Assembly: GCA_964592855.1 (NCBI GenBank)
Contig: CAZQKI010000002.1
Span: 1-64,000, forward strand
Length of the DNA: 64,000 nucleotides
DNA from: JAAYLN01 sp964592855
Lineage (GTDB): Bacteria; Verrucomicrobiota; Kiritimatiellia; RFP12; JAAYLN01
Direction of reading: 5' to 3'
Shown: positions 44,487 through 53,971 of the stretch, piece by piece
Position numbering within the stretch: the first letter of the stretch is position 1
Layout of the letters: each line of letters starts with the position of its first letter
Position numbers and translations under genes: made by a program
Notes under the pieces: model-generated
What the model saw: only the letters and a program-made list of their open reading frames with translations
Told to the model about the DNA's origin: nothing
The model's database searches: none

Positions 44487-46613
44487 ATGCCCCTTTCTTA
44501 TCTGCACGATCTGGATCACCCGGTGCCGCACCGGCTGGCGCCGGCGACCGTGGCCCTGGCGCGCGTTTATCTGGAGACGGATGCCATCCGCGCCACGCTG
44601 GTCCAGGCCATCCTGGACGTGCCGCCGCGTGGCGAACGCTCCCTCCACGAGCACTACGCCGACAACGTCCGGCAGATCGCGGAACAGGCCCCGCTGCGGA
44701 TCCGGTCCGACGAGCGGATCATTGGTGCCGCCACCTTTCTGGAGGCTCCCGGTCATGCCTGCCCCGGCGGCTTGTACGGCGGCACCAGCCATACGACGCT
44801 CAACTTCGGCAAGGCCCTGCAACTGGGGCTTGCCGGGATTGAGGCGGAGATCCATGCCGTGCAGCACACCCGCCGACTCGATGCGGATGAGACCGGTTAC
44901 CTGAAGGGATCCCTGGGCTGCATCGCGGCCATGCGGATCTGGCGGGATCGCTATCTGCAGGCCCTTCCTGGCAGCGGGCCGCATGCCGAAGCCCTGCTCA
45001 AAATCCTGCAGCAGGTCCCCGAACAACCGGCGCGGCATTTTGCAGAGGCGGTCCAGTCGCTCTGGTTCTTCTTCGAATTTCAGCGCCTGTGCGGAAACTG
45101 GTCGGGGCTCGGACGGGTGGACGCCTTGCTCGGGCCGTATCTAGAAGCCGACCTGGCGGCGGGCGTCGTGACGCAGGATGAAGCCCGCGATTATCTGGCC
45201 CATTTCTGGATCAAGGGGACCGAATGGAAGGGCGTCATGCAGGGCTCCGGCGACGCTCAGCACTATCAGAACGTCATCCTCGGCGGGATCGATGCGACAG
45301 GGCGCGACATTTCAAATACGGTGACCGAACTCGTGCTGGATGTCGTCGAAGAACTTCACATCAGCGACTATCCCATCGCGGTACGTGTGAACGATCAGAC
45401 CACCGAGGCGATGTGGCGGCGGATCGCCGCGATTCAACGGCAGGGTGGGGGAATCGTTTCGATCTACAACGAGCCCATCGTCCTGGAGGCGCTGCAGCGC
45501 TTCGGCTACCCCGCCGACGAGGCGGCCGGCTTCACCAACGACGGCTGCTGGGAGGTCATCATCCCCGGCAAGACGGCCTTCACCTACTGGCCCTTCGATG
45601 CGCTGCAGATCCTGCAGCGGACGCTGGGGCTGGTCCCCGGTCAGCCCCCGGGGAACCCCGCGACGTTTGAGACGCTGTATGACGATTTCAAGCTGGGACT
45701 GGGCGAGGTCATCGAGCAGCAGAACCGGCTGATCCCCGGCTATTTCCGCGATGAATTCCGGGAGTCGCGCTGCCGCAATGCCAAGGCCACCCCGCAGCCG
45801 ACAACGCTCCTCTCGCTCCTGATGGACGACTGCATCCCGCGCGCCCGCAGCTACAACAACCGCGGGGCCAAATACGCGGTGGCGGCCGTCCATGCCGGCG
45901 GGCTTCCCGATGTCGTCAACAGCCTGCTGGCGATCAAGCGTTTCGTCTACGACGAGCGCCGGCTCACGCTCGACGAATTGCGCGCCTGCCTCATGAACGA
46001 CTGGCAGGGGGCGGAGCCGTTGCGCCAGGAGATTGCAGCCTCGGGCATCGGGTATGGCAATGACGACGATGCCGCCGACGCGATGATGCAGCGGGTGTTC
46101 GACGACTATTGCGCCATCGTCGGCGAGTCCCGCGAGGTTGACGGCGTGCTGCGTCCGGCAGGCATCAGCACCTTCGGACGCGAACTGGCCTACGCCCCCG
46201 GCCGGACCGCGACGGCGTTCGGCTTCCGCAAAGGCGTCATCCTCGCCCCCAACCTGGCGCCGACCCCGGGAACCGACCGTAACGGGCCGACGGCCGTGGT
46301 CAAGTCCTTCTGCAAGAACGATTTTCGCAAACTGCCGAACGGGTGTCCGCTCGACCTCAAATTTCATGCAGGTTCGGTCTCGGGCGAGCAGGGGCTCGAG
46401 GCGTTGGCGGCCTTGCTCAAGACCTTTGTCGCCTGCGGCGGCTACTATCTGCAAGTGGATGTCGCGGACGCCGCGATGCTCCGGGATGCGCAGCAGCACC
46501 CCGAGCGCTACCCCAATCTCTCCGTCCGCATTTCAGGCTGGTCCGCCCGCTTCACGACGCTGGCTGCCGACTGGCAGGAGATGGTCATCCGGCGCACGGA
46601 GCAGCGCTTCTAG
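44487..46613 (+). CDS. glycyl radical enzyme, pyruvate formate-lyase-like, substrate unknown
   Basis: The 708-residue protein follows the PFL/glycerol dehydratase architecture: a ten-stranded barrel with the thiyl-radical cysteine C354 in NDGCWEVIIPGK and a C-terminal glycyl radical loop RISGWSARF with G684. The length is short for the family (usually 750-850). The Cys motif reads GCWE instead of the dehydratase GCVE, and the glycyl loop has Trp in place of the usual Tyr/Phe. The activating radical-SAM enzyme is not adjacent. It begins 35 bases after ugd. Anaerobic metabolism is implied, since glycyl radicals are destroyed by oxygen. Confidence 0.85.
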   Translation: MPLSYLHDLDHPVPHRLAPATVALARVYLETDAIRATLVQAILDVPPRGERSLHEHYADNVRQIAEQAPLRIRSDERIIGAATFLEAPGHACPGGLYGGTSHTTLNFGKALQLGLAGIEAEIHAVQHTRRLDADETGYLKGSLGCIAAMRIWRDRYLQALPGSGPHAEALLKILQQVPEQPARHFAEAVQSLWFFFEFQRLCGNWSGLGRVDALLGPYLEADLAAGVVTQDEARDYLAHFWIKGTEWKGVMQGSGDAQHYQNVILGGIDATGRDISNTVTELVLDVVEELHISDYPIAVRVNDQTTEAMWRRIAAIQRQGGGIVSIYNEPIVLEALQRFGYPADEAAGFTNDGCWEVIIPGKTAFTYWPFDALQILQRTLGLVPGQPPGNPATFETLYDDFKLGLGEVIEQQNRLIPGYFRDEFRESRCRNAKATPQPTTLLSLLMDDCIPRARSYNNRGAKYAVAAVHAGGLPDVVNSLLAIKRFVYDERRLTLDELRACLMNDWQGAEPLRQEIAASGIGYGNDDDAADAMMQRVFDDYCAIVGESREVDGVLRPAGISTFGRELAYAPGRTATAFGFRKGVILAPNLAPTPGTDRNGPTAVVKSFCKNDFRKLPNGCPLDLKFHAGSVSGEQGLEALAALLKTFVACGGYYLQVDVADAAMLRDAQQHPERYPNLSVRISGWSARFTTLAADWQEMVIRRTEQRF

Positions 46614-46627
46614 GCTCACGTCCGACA

Positions 46628-47749
46628 TCAGCGGATCTTGATCAGGATCACGAACAGCGCCGGGGTCAGGAAAGCCTGCACGAGGACAAAGCGCAGCAGC
46701 ACCTCGGTATTCGACCAGTGCATGTTCTTCCGGCAGTGGTCGTGCAGCGGGAAACGGTAGCGGTGGAGGGCGCGGACCAGCACATGCTGCTGGGCGGCCG
46801 CCTCGGGGGTGAGTTTGCTGGGTGGCGTCGTGTCGAACCCGATCCACTTGAGGAACCGGAGCAGAGCCACCTTCAACATGCCGGTGCCGCCGTTGACCAG
46901 CACGACCGGTGCCACGACGATGACGAGAAAGGGGTTGCCTGCCACCAGTACGGCGATGCCCACGAGCAGGCCGAGCATGCGCGAGCCCGCATCACCCATC
47001 AGGACACGGCTGGGTTCGGCATTGTGCCACAGATATCCCGCGAGGCCGCCGGCCACTGTGGCCGTGAGAATCGCCCAGCGCGCGCTGTCGGCATAGTGCG
47101 GAATCAGCAGGTATCGCGCGATGGGTTGATAACCGACGACGCCGTAAAGCAGCGCCGCCAGCGAGAAGAGCGAAATCAGCGTGAGCGAACCGGCCAGACC
47201 ATCCACGCCATCGCTGCAGTTCGTCGCGTTCATCGTGAACCAGAGCAGGGCGGCGGCGCCGGGAATGTAGAGCCAGGGGCTGACTGTCAGCGAGGTCTTG
47301 ACGAAGGGCATCCAGAGCGTCATCGGTTCGCCTTGGCACAGGCAGAAGGCGGCGATGAGCGCCACCACGCCATCCAGCAGCCCCTTCTTGAGTTCGCCCC
47401 AGGGCCGCTTGCTGGAGTCGTCGAGATAGCCGCAATACATGGCGAGGTAGAGGCAGATGATAACGCCCCAGATACTGGGATTGGGCGGTACGACGAGGAG
47501 GATCACCGGGAGGATCAGCAGGCTGATCCAATACCCCGCGCCCGTGGGTTTGCCTTCCGACCGGACGCCTCCGTCGGCGGCCAGCTTCTTCCCCTTGTCC
47601 CGGGGCAGGCGACACCACAGCCTGGGAAGTCGGCTCCAGACCAGCAGGCCGCTCAGCAGGGTGCCCATGGCAATCAACATCAAATGCGAATTGAGAAGCC
47701 GGAGGGGACCCCAGAGGTCGCCGAACCATTTGCCAATTAGAAAGAGCAT
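46628..47749 (-). CDS. MraY/WecA family phospho-sugar transferase
   Basis: The 373-residue membrane protein has about ten transmembrane segments and family motifs: GKPTGAGYW (the MraY KPTMGG region), YCGYLDDSSK, NATNCSDGVDGLAG, MGDAGSRMLG, and the C-terminal PLHDHCRKNMHWSNTEVLLRF, closest to MraY. It would transfer phospho-MurNAc-pentapeptide onto undecaprenyl phosphate to form lipid I. I take the ATG at 47749, with AAGGGA upstream. It is not inside a dcw cluster; its neighbours are DUF493 and hisD. Confidence 0.82.
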   Translation of the reverse strand: MLFLIGKWFGDLWGPLRLLNSHLMLIAMGTLLSGLLVWSRLPRLWCRLPRDKGKKLAADGGVRSEGKPTGAGYWISLLILPVILLVVPPNPSIWGVIICLYLAMYCGYLDDSSKRPWGELKKGLLDGVVALIAAFCLCQGEPMTLWMPFVKTSLTVSPWLYIPGAAALLWFTMNATNCSDGVDGLAGSLTLISLFSLAALLYGVVGYQPIARYLLIPHYADSARWAILTATVAGGLAGYLWHNAEPSRVLMGDAGSRMLGLLVGIAVLVAGNPFLVIVVAPVVLVNGGTGMLKVALLRFLKWIGFDTTPPSKLTPEAAAQQHVLVRALHRYRFPLHDHCRKNMHWSNTEVLLRFVLVQAFLTPALFVILIKIR

Positions 47750-47778
47750 GAGCGAAAATCCCTTCAAGTGTGAAAACG

Positions 47779-48045
47779 CTAAATAAGAATACGGACGCCT
47801 TCGACCGTGCGCAAGGCCTGGTCCAGGCGGAGATGGTCGGCACGATTGAGCAGACGCACCGAGACGCACAGCGATTGATAGCGGCCCTGTTGCGAAACTT
47901 GTCCCGGCGCGAGCGGGGCGACCACGTCGAAAACCCGGAGCACCTGTTCGAGGCCCGCCTGGGCCGGGCTCCCGGCAAGGACGATGATCCGGAAATGGTG
48001 CTCCGCCGGATAGACCTGGGTCTCTTCGATCGGGAACGAATTCAT
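47779..48045 (-). CDS. DUF493 (YbeD-like) small protein
   Basis: The 88-residue product starts MNSFPIEETQVYPAEHHFRI and has the size and alpha/beta ACT-like pattern of DUF493/YbeD. The function is unknown. It is 12 bases after hisD and 29 before the mraY-like gene, so the three form one transcription unit. Confidence 0.7.
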   Translation of the reverse strand: MNSFPIEETQVYPAEHHFRIIVLAGSPAQAGLEQVLRVFDVVAPLAPGQVSQQGRYQSLCVSVRLLNRADHLRLDQALRTVEGVRILI

Positions 48046-48057
48046 AGCGACTCCCCC

Positions 48058-49356
48058 TCAGGTCTGGAAGCGAATCGTCCCCGAACGCGCATGGGCATCA
48101 AGGCCTTCGATGGCGCCAAAGGTCTCAATGATGCTCAGCGCGTCCTTCAGATCATTGCGGGCATACTCGATGAGGCTGGTGCGTCGGCGGAAATCCTCGA
48201 CGGTCAGTCCCGAGAAGCAGCGCGCGGAACCGCCGGTGGGGAGGACATGGCTGGGGCCGGCGGCAAAATCGCCGGCCGACTCGGGTGTCCAGTGGCCCAC
48301 GAAAATTGCGCCTGCGGCGGTGAGCATGGGGAGGAAGCGGCGGGGGCGCACAACCATCAGCTCCAGATGCTCCGGCGCGAAGCGATTGCACAGGTCGGCC
48401 CCTTGCTCCAGCGTCGGCGCCACGACCAGCAGCAGTGCCTTGTCCAGCATGGGCACGATGCGATCCGCCCGGCTCAGATTCGGCAGCTGCCAGGCGAGCT
48501 GGTCGCTGACGCTCTGCGCCAGCTCGGCGCTGTCCGTCACCAGCAGCGCCTTCTCATGTCCGGTTCCATGCTCGAGCTGCGAGAGAAGATCGGCGGCGAC
48601 CCAGGCGGGCTTGGCCGTCTTGTCGGCCAAAATGGCAATTTCGCTCGGGCCGGCGACAAGGTCCAGGGCCACATGGCCATAGACCTGGCGCTTGGCGGCG
48701 GTGACGAAGGCCCCCCCCGGGCCGACGATCTTCTGAACGGGGCGGACGGACTGAGTGCCGAAGGCCATCATGCCGATGGCCTGGATGCCGCCGACGCGAT
48801 AGACCTCGGTCGCGCCGGCAAGCTTGAGCGCATGGAGCAGAACGGGATCCACGACCTTGTTTTTGCCGCACGGGGTGCAGGCGACGATCTCCCGGACGCC
48901 TGCGACCTTGGCCAGGGTCGCGGTCATGATGGCGGTGGAGGCGAGCGGGGCGGCACCGCCGGGAATATAGACCCCGACGCGGTCCAGCGGCAGAAAGCGC
49001 TCGCCGAGCTTGCCGCCGTGAAGGGTGGTGATCTGCCAGTCCTTGCGGAGTCCGGCCTTGGCGAACTTGGCGACCCGGCGATGCGCCTCCCGCACGGCAT
49101 GGCGGACGCTGGCCGTGACGCCCTTCGATGCGGCTTCGAGCTGGGCGTCGGTAAACAGCATCTCGGAAGGCTTCAGGGCCACGCCGTCGAAACGTTCCGC
49201 CGCGGCGACGACCGCGAGGTCGCCGCGGGCGCGGATGTCGGCAAGCACGGTGGCGGCGGCAGTCTCGGCGACGGGATCGAAGGCGGGACGCTGCAGAAAC
49301 GCGTCGATTTCCGCGGTCGATTTCCGGTTCGACCAAAAAGCTATGGGGACAGGCAT
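48058..49356 (-). CDS. histidinol dehydrogenase
   Basis: This 432-residue enzyme catalyses the last two steps of histidine synthesis with NAD and a catalytic zinc. It shows the signature VYIPGGAAPLASTAIM, KIVGPGGAFVTAAKRQVYG, LVAGPSEIAILAD, LLSQLEHGTGHE and APEHLELMV, covering the zinc ligands (Gln/His) and the catalytic Glu-His. No other his gene is in the window. Transcribed leftward with DUF493 and the mraY-like gene. Confidence 0.96.
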   Translation of the reverse strand: MPVPIAFWSNRKSTAEIDAFLQRPAFDPVAETAAATVLADIRARGDLAVVAAAERFDGVALKPSEMLFTDAQLEAASKGVTASVRHAVREAHRRVAKFAKAGLRKDWQITTLHGGKLGERFLPLDRVGVYIPGGAAPLASTAIMTATLAKVAGVREIVACTPCGKNKVVDPVLLHALKLAGATEVYRVGGIQAIGMMAFGTQSVRPVQKIVGPGGAFVTAAKRQVYGHVALDLVAGPSEIAILADKTAKPAWVAADLLSQLEHGTGHEKALLVTDSAELAQSVSDQLAWQLPNLSRADRIVPMLDKALLLVVAPTLEQGADLCNRFAPEHLELMVVRPRRFLPMLTAAGAIFVGHWTPESAGDFAAGPSHVLPTGGSARCFSGLTVEDFRRRTSLIEYARNDLKDALSIIETFGAIEGLDAHARSGTIRFQT

Positions 49357-49649
49357 GGCAGTTCTCTAAAAAGATGTGGGTAAGCGGGACTCGATCCCCG
49401 ACCTCTGGTTGATTTCTGAAGCAGTGGTGAAAATGGCTTTCAAGCTGATGAAAACGGCATCTAGCTACTCTGTTCGAGCGACCGTGAGCAGGGGTTTGCC
49501 GAGCCAAGCGAACAGGTGAATTTTATCAATTTATCACTTCGCTGGCAAGGATGCGACAGGATACAATTGACCTTGAACGGTCCGATACGTCCCGCTCCAC
49601 CGCTCGCGCCCGGATCGATGCGTCCGCACAAGCTTCGGCGGACGCTTAC

Positions 49650-49705
49650 GGCGACGCTTACGGTCGACGACAAGACGGTGCTTCTCGTAATCCGTAAGCG
49701 TCGCC
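49650..49705. repeat. 14-bp perfect inverted repeat
   Basis: GGCGACGCTTACGG (49650-49663) and CCGTAAGCGTCGCC (49692-49705) are exact reverse complements with a 28-base loop. No T-tract follows. Confidence 0.65.
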
Positions 49706-49742
49706 GAACGCGTCATCCGGGTCCCACGGCAGTTACCCGATT

Positions 49743-49778
49743 CTTTGTCTCGATCTTTGTCTCGATCTTCGTCGATCT
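49743..49778 (-). repeat. triple 12-bp repeat with CTTTGTC core
   Basis: CTTTGTCTCGAT occurs at 49743 and 49755, then CTTCGTCGATCT at 49767. Same unit and orientation as 3460-3495. Confidence 0.65.
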
Positions 49779-49972
49779 GAAGCTATGTCCCGATCCTCGT
49801 CCCGATCTTTGTCGGTCGACAATGATCGGAACAAGGATCAAGACAAGGATCAGGACAACGATCCGGAGCCCCGATACTGACCGAGAAAGGGCCGAACGAC
49901 GGTGTACAGGGTAGGCTCGCAAGCTCGCCCCCATGACGCCGGAGCGTTATCCGTCTCGCGCAAAGGTGATCT

Positions 49973-50060
49973 GGACTCGGCGGTCCTCCGCCGTAGAGAA
50001 ATCCCACTTGATCCAACTGGCGGCCGCCGGCCGCCAGAGGCCCCACTGAACGCTGAACCC
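49973..50060 (+). repeat. half palindromic element plus dispersed repeat copy 2
   Basis: GGACTCGGCGGTCCTCCGCC (49973 on) is the left half of the 82-bp family; the right half is missing and is replaced by the GATCCAACTGGC...GCCAGAGGCC block that also occurs at 14061-14112. Confidence 0.65.
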
Positions 50061-50146
50061 TGTCCCCTGAACCCTCGGTGCACGGCAACGCAGTTGACGC
50101 GCATCCGATGGATGCGGGCCCGGTCGGGTGGTGCGCCGCACGCCGA

Positions 50147-51031
50147 TCAGGGTTTGCTCAGCAGGTCTTCGAAAGGGCGGAGGACGGCGCTGGCGTAGTC
50201 GCCGGCGTAGGTCCCGTCCAGAAAGCGCGGGTAGGCTTCGTCGTGAAACCGCTGCCACGAGGCCGCTTCGTCGCCGGGCAGGATCGGATAGAAATGCACG
50301 CCGCAGGTTCGGGCAGCCTCACGGTCGCCAATGGCGTCGCCGATCATCAGCACGCCCGTGGCCGGATAGCGCCCGCCGTTGGCCAGTTGCAACTGCTGGG
50401 TCTTGCTGCCCTGTTCCTGTCCGGCCATGCAGGGCACGAGGCGGTCGATGCCGTGCTGCTGCCACTCGCGCCGGAGCGCGGCTTCGGGGGTCTGGGAGAT
50501 CACCACCCGGTCGCTTTTCGTTGCCAGCAGCTCCAGGCTGCGCCGGACCCAGGCGAAGAGGGGGACAGGCTCCATGCGGGTGTCGATGTCGTGGCTGAGC
50601 GCCCGGCTCCAGGCGAGGACATGGATCAACTCGGTATCCTGCGTCCGTTCGACCTCCGCGGCCAGCGTGGCGTCGCCGAGCGTCTGCATGGAGTCGCAGT
50701 AGCGCCGCAGCGCGGCGAAGTCCGGCAGGGCGATCCCGCTTTGCCGGATGGCCGGTTCGCGCGCCAGCGCTTCAAAGAGCCGGACGAGGTTGGGAAACCG
50801 GTTGCTTCCACGGGTGCGAGAAAAGAGATTGATGTGCTCGATATGCCTGAGCACGAGATCGGCGATGGCCTCCAGTCCCCACCAGCGGATGATGAGCGGG
50901 GCGAAGTGATTGCGCTGCTTGATCCCCATGGTGTCGAAGACGCAGCCATCCGAATCAATGCCGACAAGTGTCTCGTGCTGTTTCGGGGGCGGAGCGAAGC
51001 CATCGGCCGGTTGGATTGAGGAGGGGGTCAT
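50147..51031 (-). CDS. HAD superfamily hydrolase
   Basis: The 294-residue product has HAD motif I VGIDSDGCVFDT, motif II VVISQTP and motif IV LMIGDAIGDREAA, with a helical cap between residues 45 and 165. It is probably a cytoplasmic phosphatase; the substrate is unknown. It follows the large membrane protein gene with a four-base overlap (ATGA), so a shared role in surface glycan or lipid metabolism is plausible but unproven. Confidence 0.82.
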   Translation of the reverse strand: MTPSSIQPADGFAPPPKQHETLVGIDSDGCVFDTMGIKQRNHFAPLIIRWWGLEAIADLVLRHIEHINLFSRTRGSNRFPNLVRLFEALAREPAIRQSGIALPDFAALRRYCDSMQTLGDATLAAEVERTQDTELIHVLAWSRALSHDIDTRMEPVPLFAWVRRSLELLATKSDRVVISQTPEAALRREWQQHGIDRLVPCMAGQEQGSKTQQLQLANGGRYPATGVLMIGDAIGDREAARTCGVHFYPILPGDEAASWQRFHDEAYPRFLDGTYAGDYASAVLRPFEDLLSKP

Positions 51032-53559
51032 GGCGCGGGCGGGTTCAGGGGCTCAAGTTCGAGGGCGATGACGCGGATGGGGATGTGGCGGTGGTAATGG
51101 TACTCCAGGCGCAACGGAAGCCCGCCGTCGTAGTCGAACTCGCAGGAGACGGGGATGCCGGCCCGAACGGGAGCATGGCCGATAACCGTTCCCGCCTGCC
51201 CGATTGTGATGGCCCGCAGATCGCCCTCGGCGCGGTCGGCATCGTTTGGCGTTGTGGCTTCCGTGATCAGCGTGGCACGGTAGCGTCCTGCCGGGAAGGG
51301 GAGGTCGGGGCCGTACAACACCAGCCCCTGCAAGACGCGGAGAGGGTCGATATGGATGCTCCCCGTGATGACGTCGGTTGCGCCTTGGTGGAAGAAATCC
51401 GCCGCCGGCCAACGATAGCGTCCCTCCTGCAGGGGGCCGGCACCATCGCCGGCGAACAGCAGGGCATGTTCCAGCCTCGGCTGCCCCGATGTGACGCGCC
51501 ACGTGTCGCCGTGGGGTGACGACAGGGGGGTCTCCAGCCAGGTGGCTGCGGCGGGGATTGCGAGGGTTGTGCCGCTGCTGGAGAGGAGCGTGCCGCCGCC
51601 GGAAACCCGCATCAGGTAGCGGAGGTTCGGCGCCCGTGGTGCCGGGGTCCGCATCGTGAGCGGAAAATCGAATTGCATGTCGGCAATGCCGGGTTGGGTA
51701 TTGAATGCCCATTGTCTGGACGGCCAGTAGCGGGGCGGGCCCCACAGTTCGGGAATGTCGGCTGCATCGTGCGGGTTATCCCGGATCACAAAGCTCCGAA
51801 TGGGGCCTTCGGCGGCAAGCGGATCGAGCCAGGGATTCTGCAACAGGCCCCGCAGTGCGATGGCGGACGGGAAGAAACTGCCCCTCGTGGGATAGGGCTG
51901 CTCGTGAAAGATGATGTAGCGCACGGAGAGTGCCTTCAGGGCGGCCAACTGCTTTTCGGCAAGAACGCCGTGATTGAGACAAGACAGCGGTTCGACCACG
52001 CGTTTGAGATACCGCTTGGGGACGGCCGGGCTATAGCCGTTGAGCAGGCGGACGTGCGAGCGGATGATCCCATATTCGTATACCGACGAAAAATGGGATT
52101 CGCCGGGCCATAGCGGAATGGCCAGCGCATACGGTTGCCCCAACCGCTGTTCGTCCGCATGTGTGGCGATTGCTTCATAGGGCGGCATGTCCTTGGGCAA
52201 CGAGCAGAGACCGATGCGGAACCACAAGGCCGATTCCACGAAAATCAGCGAACCCAGCAGGACGAAAATCCCCATCAGACACCTTTTCCACACCCTTGAC
52301 CAGGCGGGCCTCTCCGCAAAGAGCAGAGCCAGTAGAATGGTCAGCAGCGTGGGCATCAGACAGAAGATCTTGGTCGTCTGGCGGATCATCGTGAACTTAT
52401 GAAGCACACTGCGCGCGAGTTTCAGCGGCAAGCCCGAAAAAGGACCATTCACGCCCAGGGATACCAATATGGTTGCCAGGATTCCGAGTGTGACAATGAT
52501 CAATAGCCAGTCGGGGTGAGCCGCGCCTTTGCCTTGCTGTGGCACGGTCGCTGCCCGCGAGCGTGCCTGCAGTTTGCTGACACCCTTCAGCGCATACCCG
52601 AAGACGATCAGCGCGGTCAGTGAAGCGCCGAAATAGATATGGTTGGAGTATCCCAGCGGGCCCCAGTATAACAGCCCGCGTAGTATCGGCGAACACAGCT
52701 TCACGTCATTCCAACTTCGGCCGTGGGCCACGTCGGAGCCTGACAGGTGGCGGCTGGACAATACGCTCAGCCCCGCAGCCAATGCGGCACAGATCAGCGT
52801 CGGCAGGAGGGCGATGAAAGTTGCACGGATGCGGGGCCAGGTGATGTCCAGCGGCTTCGCCTCCGTTCCCCAGGCGATGGCGCACCAGAACGGCGTGAGG
52901 AGTGATGCGAAATAGAAGCAGTGGAGATCCGTGCCATAGGCGCCGAGTAGGGTTAGTCCGGCCAGGAAACCGCCCGAGGGACGGTGGTCGCGGACCGCCT
53001 GGTCGAGGCCGACGATCAGCCAGGGAAGCAGGCCCATGCCAAAGCCCGTCGGGCTCCCGCCCAGCAGCGTGATCCAGCGAAAAGGGAAGGCGGTGACAAT
53101 GAGCGCGATGGCCAGGGACAGCCAGCGTGAGTTTGCGTAGCGTTGAGCCAGTGCAAAACAGCCGAAGATTCCGAGGAGGACCGACGCCAATCCCGCCAGA
53201 TTCCAACCTGCAGGGTCGCCCAGCCAGGGGGATGTCGCGGCAAAAATGAGCGAGAAGGGGACATAATAGGGACTGAAGTGTGCCTGGCGCGAGTCGTTCC
53301 CCATGTTGAATTCATAGACGTTGTTGAAGGGAGGTGTCTTTCCCGCCAGCATGTCGCGCGCCAGCCAGAAGTGGTAGTAGAGCTGGAGATGGTCGCCGGG
53401 GTTCAATTCCATGAACTGGGACATGGAGATGTGGAGGCGGTCGGTCGAGGGAATGGTGTCGTTGAAATGCAATGGCAATGGCCAGGTGATCAAGGCCCAG
53501 ATCATGAGGCCGCCAAGAAACAATGCAATGCGGGAGGATGTTATTGAAGTCATGGTCAA
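51028..53559 (-). CDS. large polytopic membrane protein, GT-C/YfhO-like
   Basis: The 843-residue protein has roughly 11-12 transmembrane segments in residues 1-470, then a soluble region of about 370 residues. The first periplasmic loop has PGDHLQLYYHFWLARDMLAG and SPYYVPFSLIF, which resemble the acidic loop motif of lipid-linked-sugar GT-C glycosyltransferases and YfhO-type proteins. The C-terminal half looks beta-rich. I cannot name an acceptor. It diverges from the acyl carrier protein gene. Confidence 0.65.
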   Translation of the reverse strand: MTMTSITSSRIALFLGGLMIWALITWPLPLHFNDTIPSTDRLHISMSQFMELNPGDHLQLYYHFWLARDMLAGKTPPFNNVYEFNMGNDSRQAHFSPYYVPFSLIFAATSPWLGDPAGWNLAGLASVLLGIFGCFALAQRYANSRWLSLAIALIVTAFPFRWITLLGGSPTGFGMGLLPWLIVGLDQAVRDHRPSGGFLAGLTLLGAYGTDLHCFYFASLLTPFWCAIAWGTEAKPLDITWPRIRATFIALLPTLICAALAAGLSVLSSRHLSGSDVAHGRSWNDVKLCSPILRGLLYWGPLGYSNHIYFGASLTALIVFGYALKGVSKLQARSRAATVPQQGKGAAHPDWLLIIVTLGILATILVSLGVNGPFSGLPLKLARSVLHKFTMIRQTTKIFCLMPTLLTILLALLFAERPAWSRVWKRCLMGIFVLLGSLIFVESALWFRIGLCSLPKDMPPYEAIATHADEQRLGQPYALAIPLWPGESHFSSVYEYGIIRSHVRLLNGYSPAVPKRYLKRVVEPLSCLNHGVLAEKQLAALKALSVRYIIFHEQPYPTRGSFFPSAIALRGLLQNPWLDPLAAEGPIRSFVIRDNPHDAADIPELWGPPRYWPSRQWAFNTQPGIADMQFDFPLTMRTPAPRAPNLRYLMRVSGGGTLLSSSGTTLAIPAAATWLETPLSSPHGDTWRVTSGQPRLEHALLFAGDGAGPLQEGRYRWPAADFFHQGATDVITGSIHIDPLRVLQGLVLYGPDLPFPAGRYRATLITEATTPNDADRAEGDLRAITIGQAGTVIGHAPVRAGIPVSCEFDYDGGLPLRLEYHYHRHIPIRVIALELEPLNPPAP

Positions 53560-53703
53560 CTATCCGAAGCGGCAAGGGGGCAGAGAGGGAAGGCCCCGCA
53601 GCAGTCATCCAATAGGCGCGATCATATCAAATGCAGGCTTCGGACGGAATTGAAAACCTTCGGACTTGGCAGAACGGCCCGGAATGCGTATGCTTCACCG
53701 CTC

Positions 53704-53961
53704 ATGAAACCGCAAGAAATCGAAACCCGGCTGAAACAACTGATCGTGGATCGCCTGTTCCTCAAGGTGGAGCCTGAAGCACTCGAAGCCGAGGCCTCGT
53801 TGATCGATGTCTACGGCGTGGATTCCGTTTGCCTGCTGGAACTGGTCGTGGGGCTTGAAGACGAGTTTGGCCTCCAGATCGAGGACGGCGATTTCAACGT
53901 GGCCAATTTTGAGTCGGTGGCCGCGTTGTCGGCCTTCGTCCAGACACGCCTGCCCGCTTGA
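53704..53961 (+). CDS. acyl carrier protein
   Basis: An 85-residue four-helix carrier with the phosphopantetheine serine in YGVDSVCLLELV. The acidic, small protein fits ACP, but DSV instead of DSL suggests a specialised carrier rather than the housekeeping fatty-acid ACP. It starts at the ATG at 53704 and is followed by prmA after 10 bases. It diverges from the large membrane protein gene, raising the possibility of a lipid- or glycan-acylation role. Confidence 0.85.
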   Translation: MKPQEIETRLKQLIVDRLFLKVEPEALEAEASLIDVYGVDSVCLLELVVGLEDEFGLQIEDGDFNVANFESVAALSAFVQTRLPA

Positions 53962-53971
53962 GGTAGCCGCC

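Larger units (their letters stand above)
49357..50146. other. gene-free, repeat-rich island
   Basis: No gene is supportable. A T-arm-like sequence (49376-49412) does not extend to a complete tRNA. The island contains a 14-bp perfect inverted repeat (49650-49705), a CTTTGTC triple array (49743-49778), ACAAGGATCA-type repeats to 49860, a half copy of the palindromic GGCGGTCCTCCGCC element (49973 on) and the GATCCAACTGGC block (50010-50060). Confidence 0.6.

Noticed and set aside
49376..49412. tRNA 3' end (minus strand GGGGATCGAGTCC like a T-arm, then CTTACCCAC)
   Set aside because: The stem pairs only three to four bases and no anticodon or D-arm can be folded upstream. It may be a remnant of a tRNA used for integration, but this cannot be supported.
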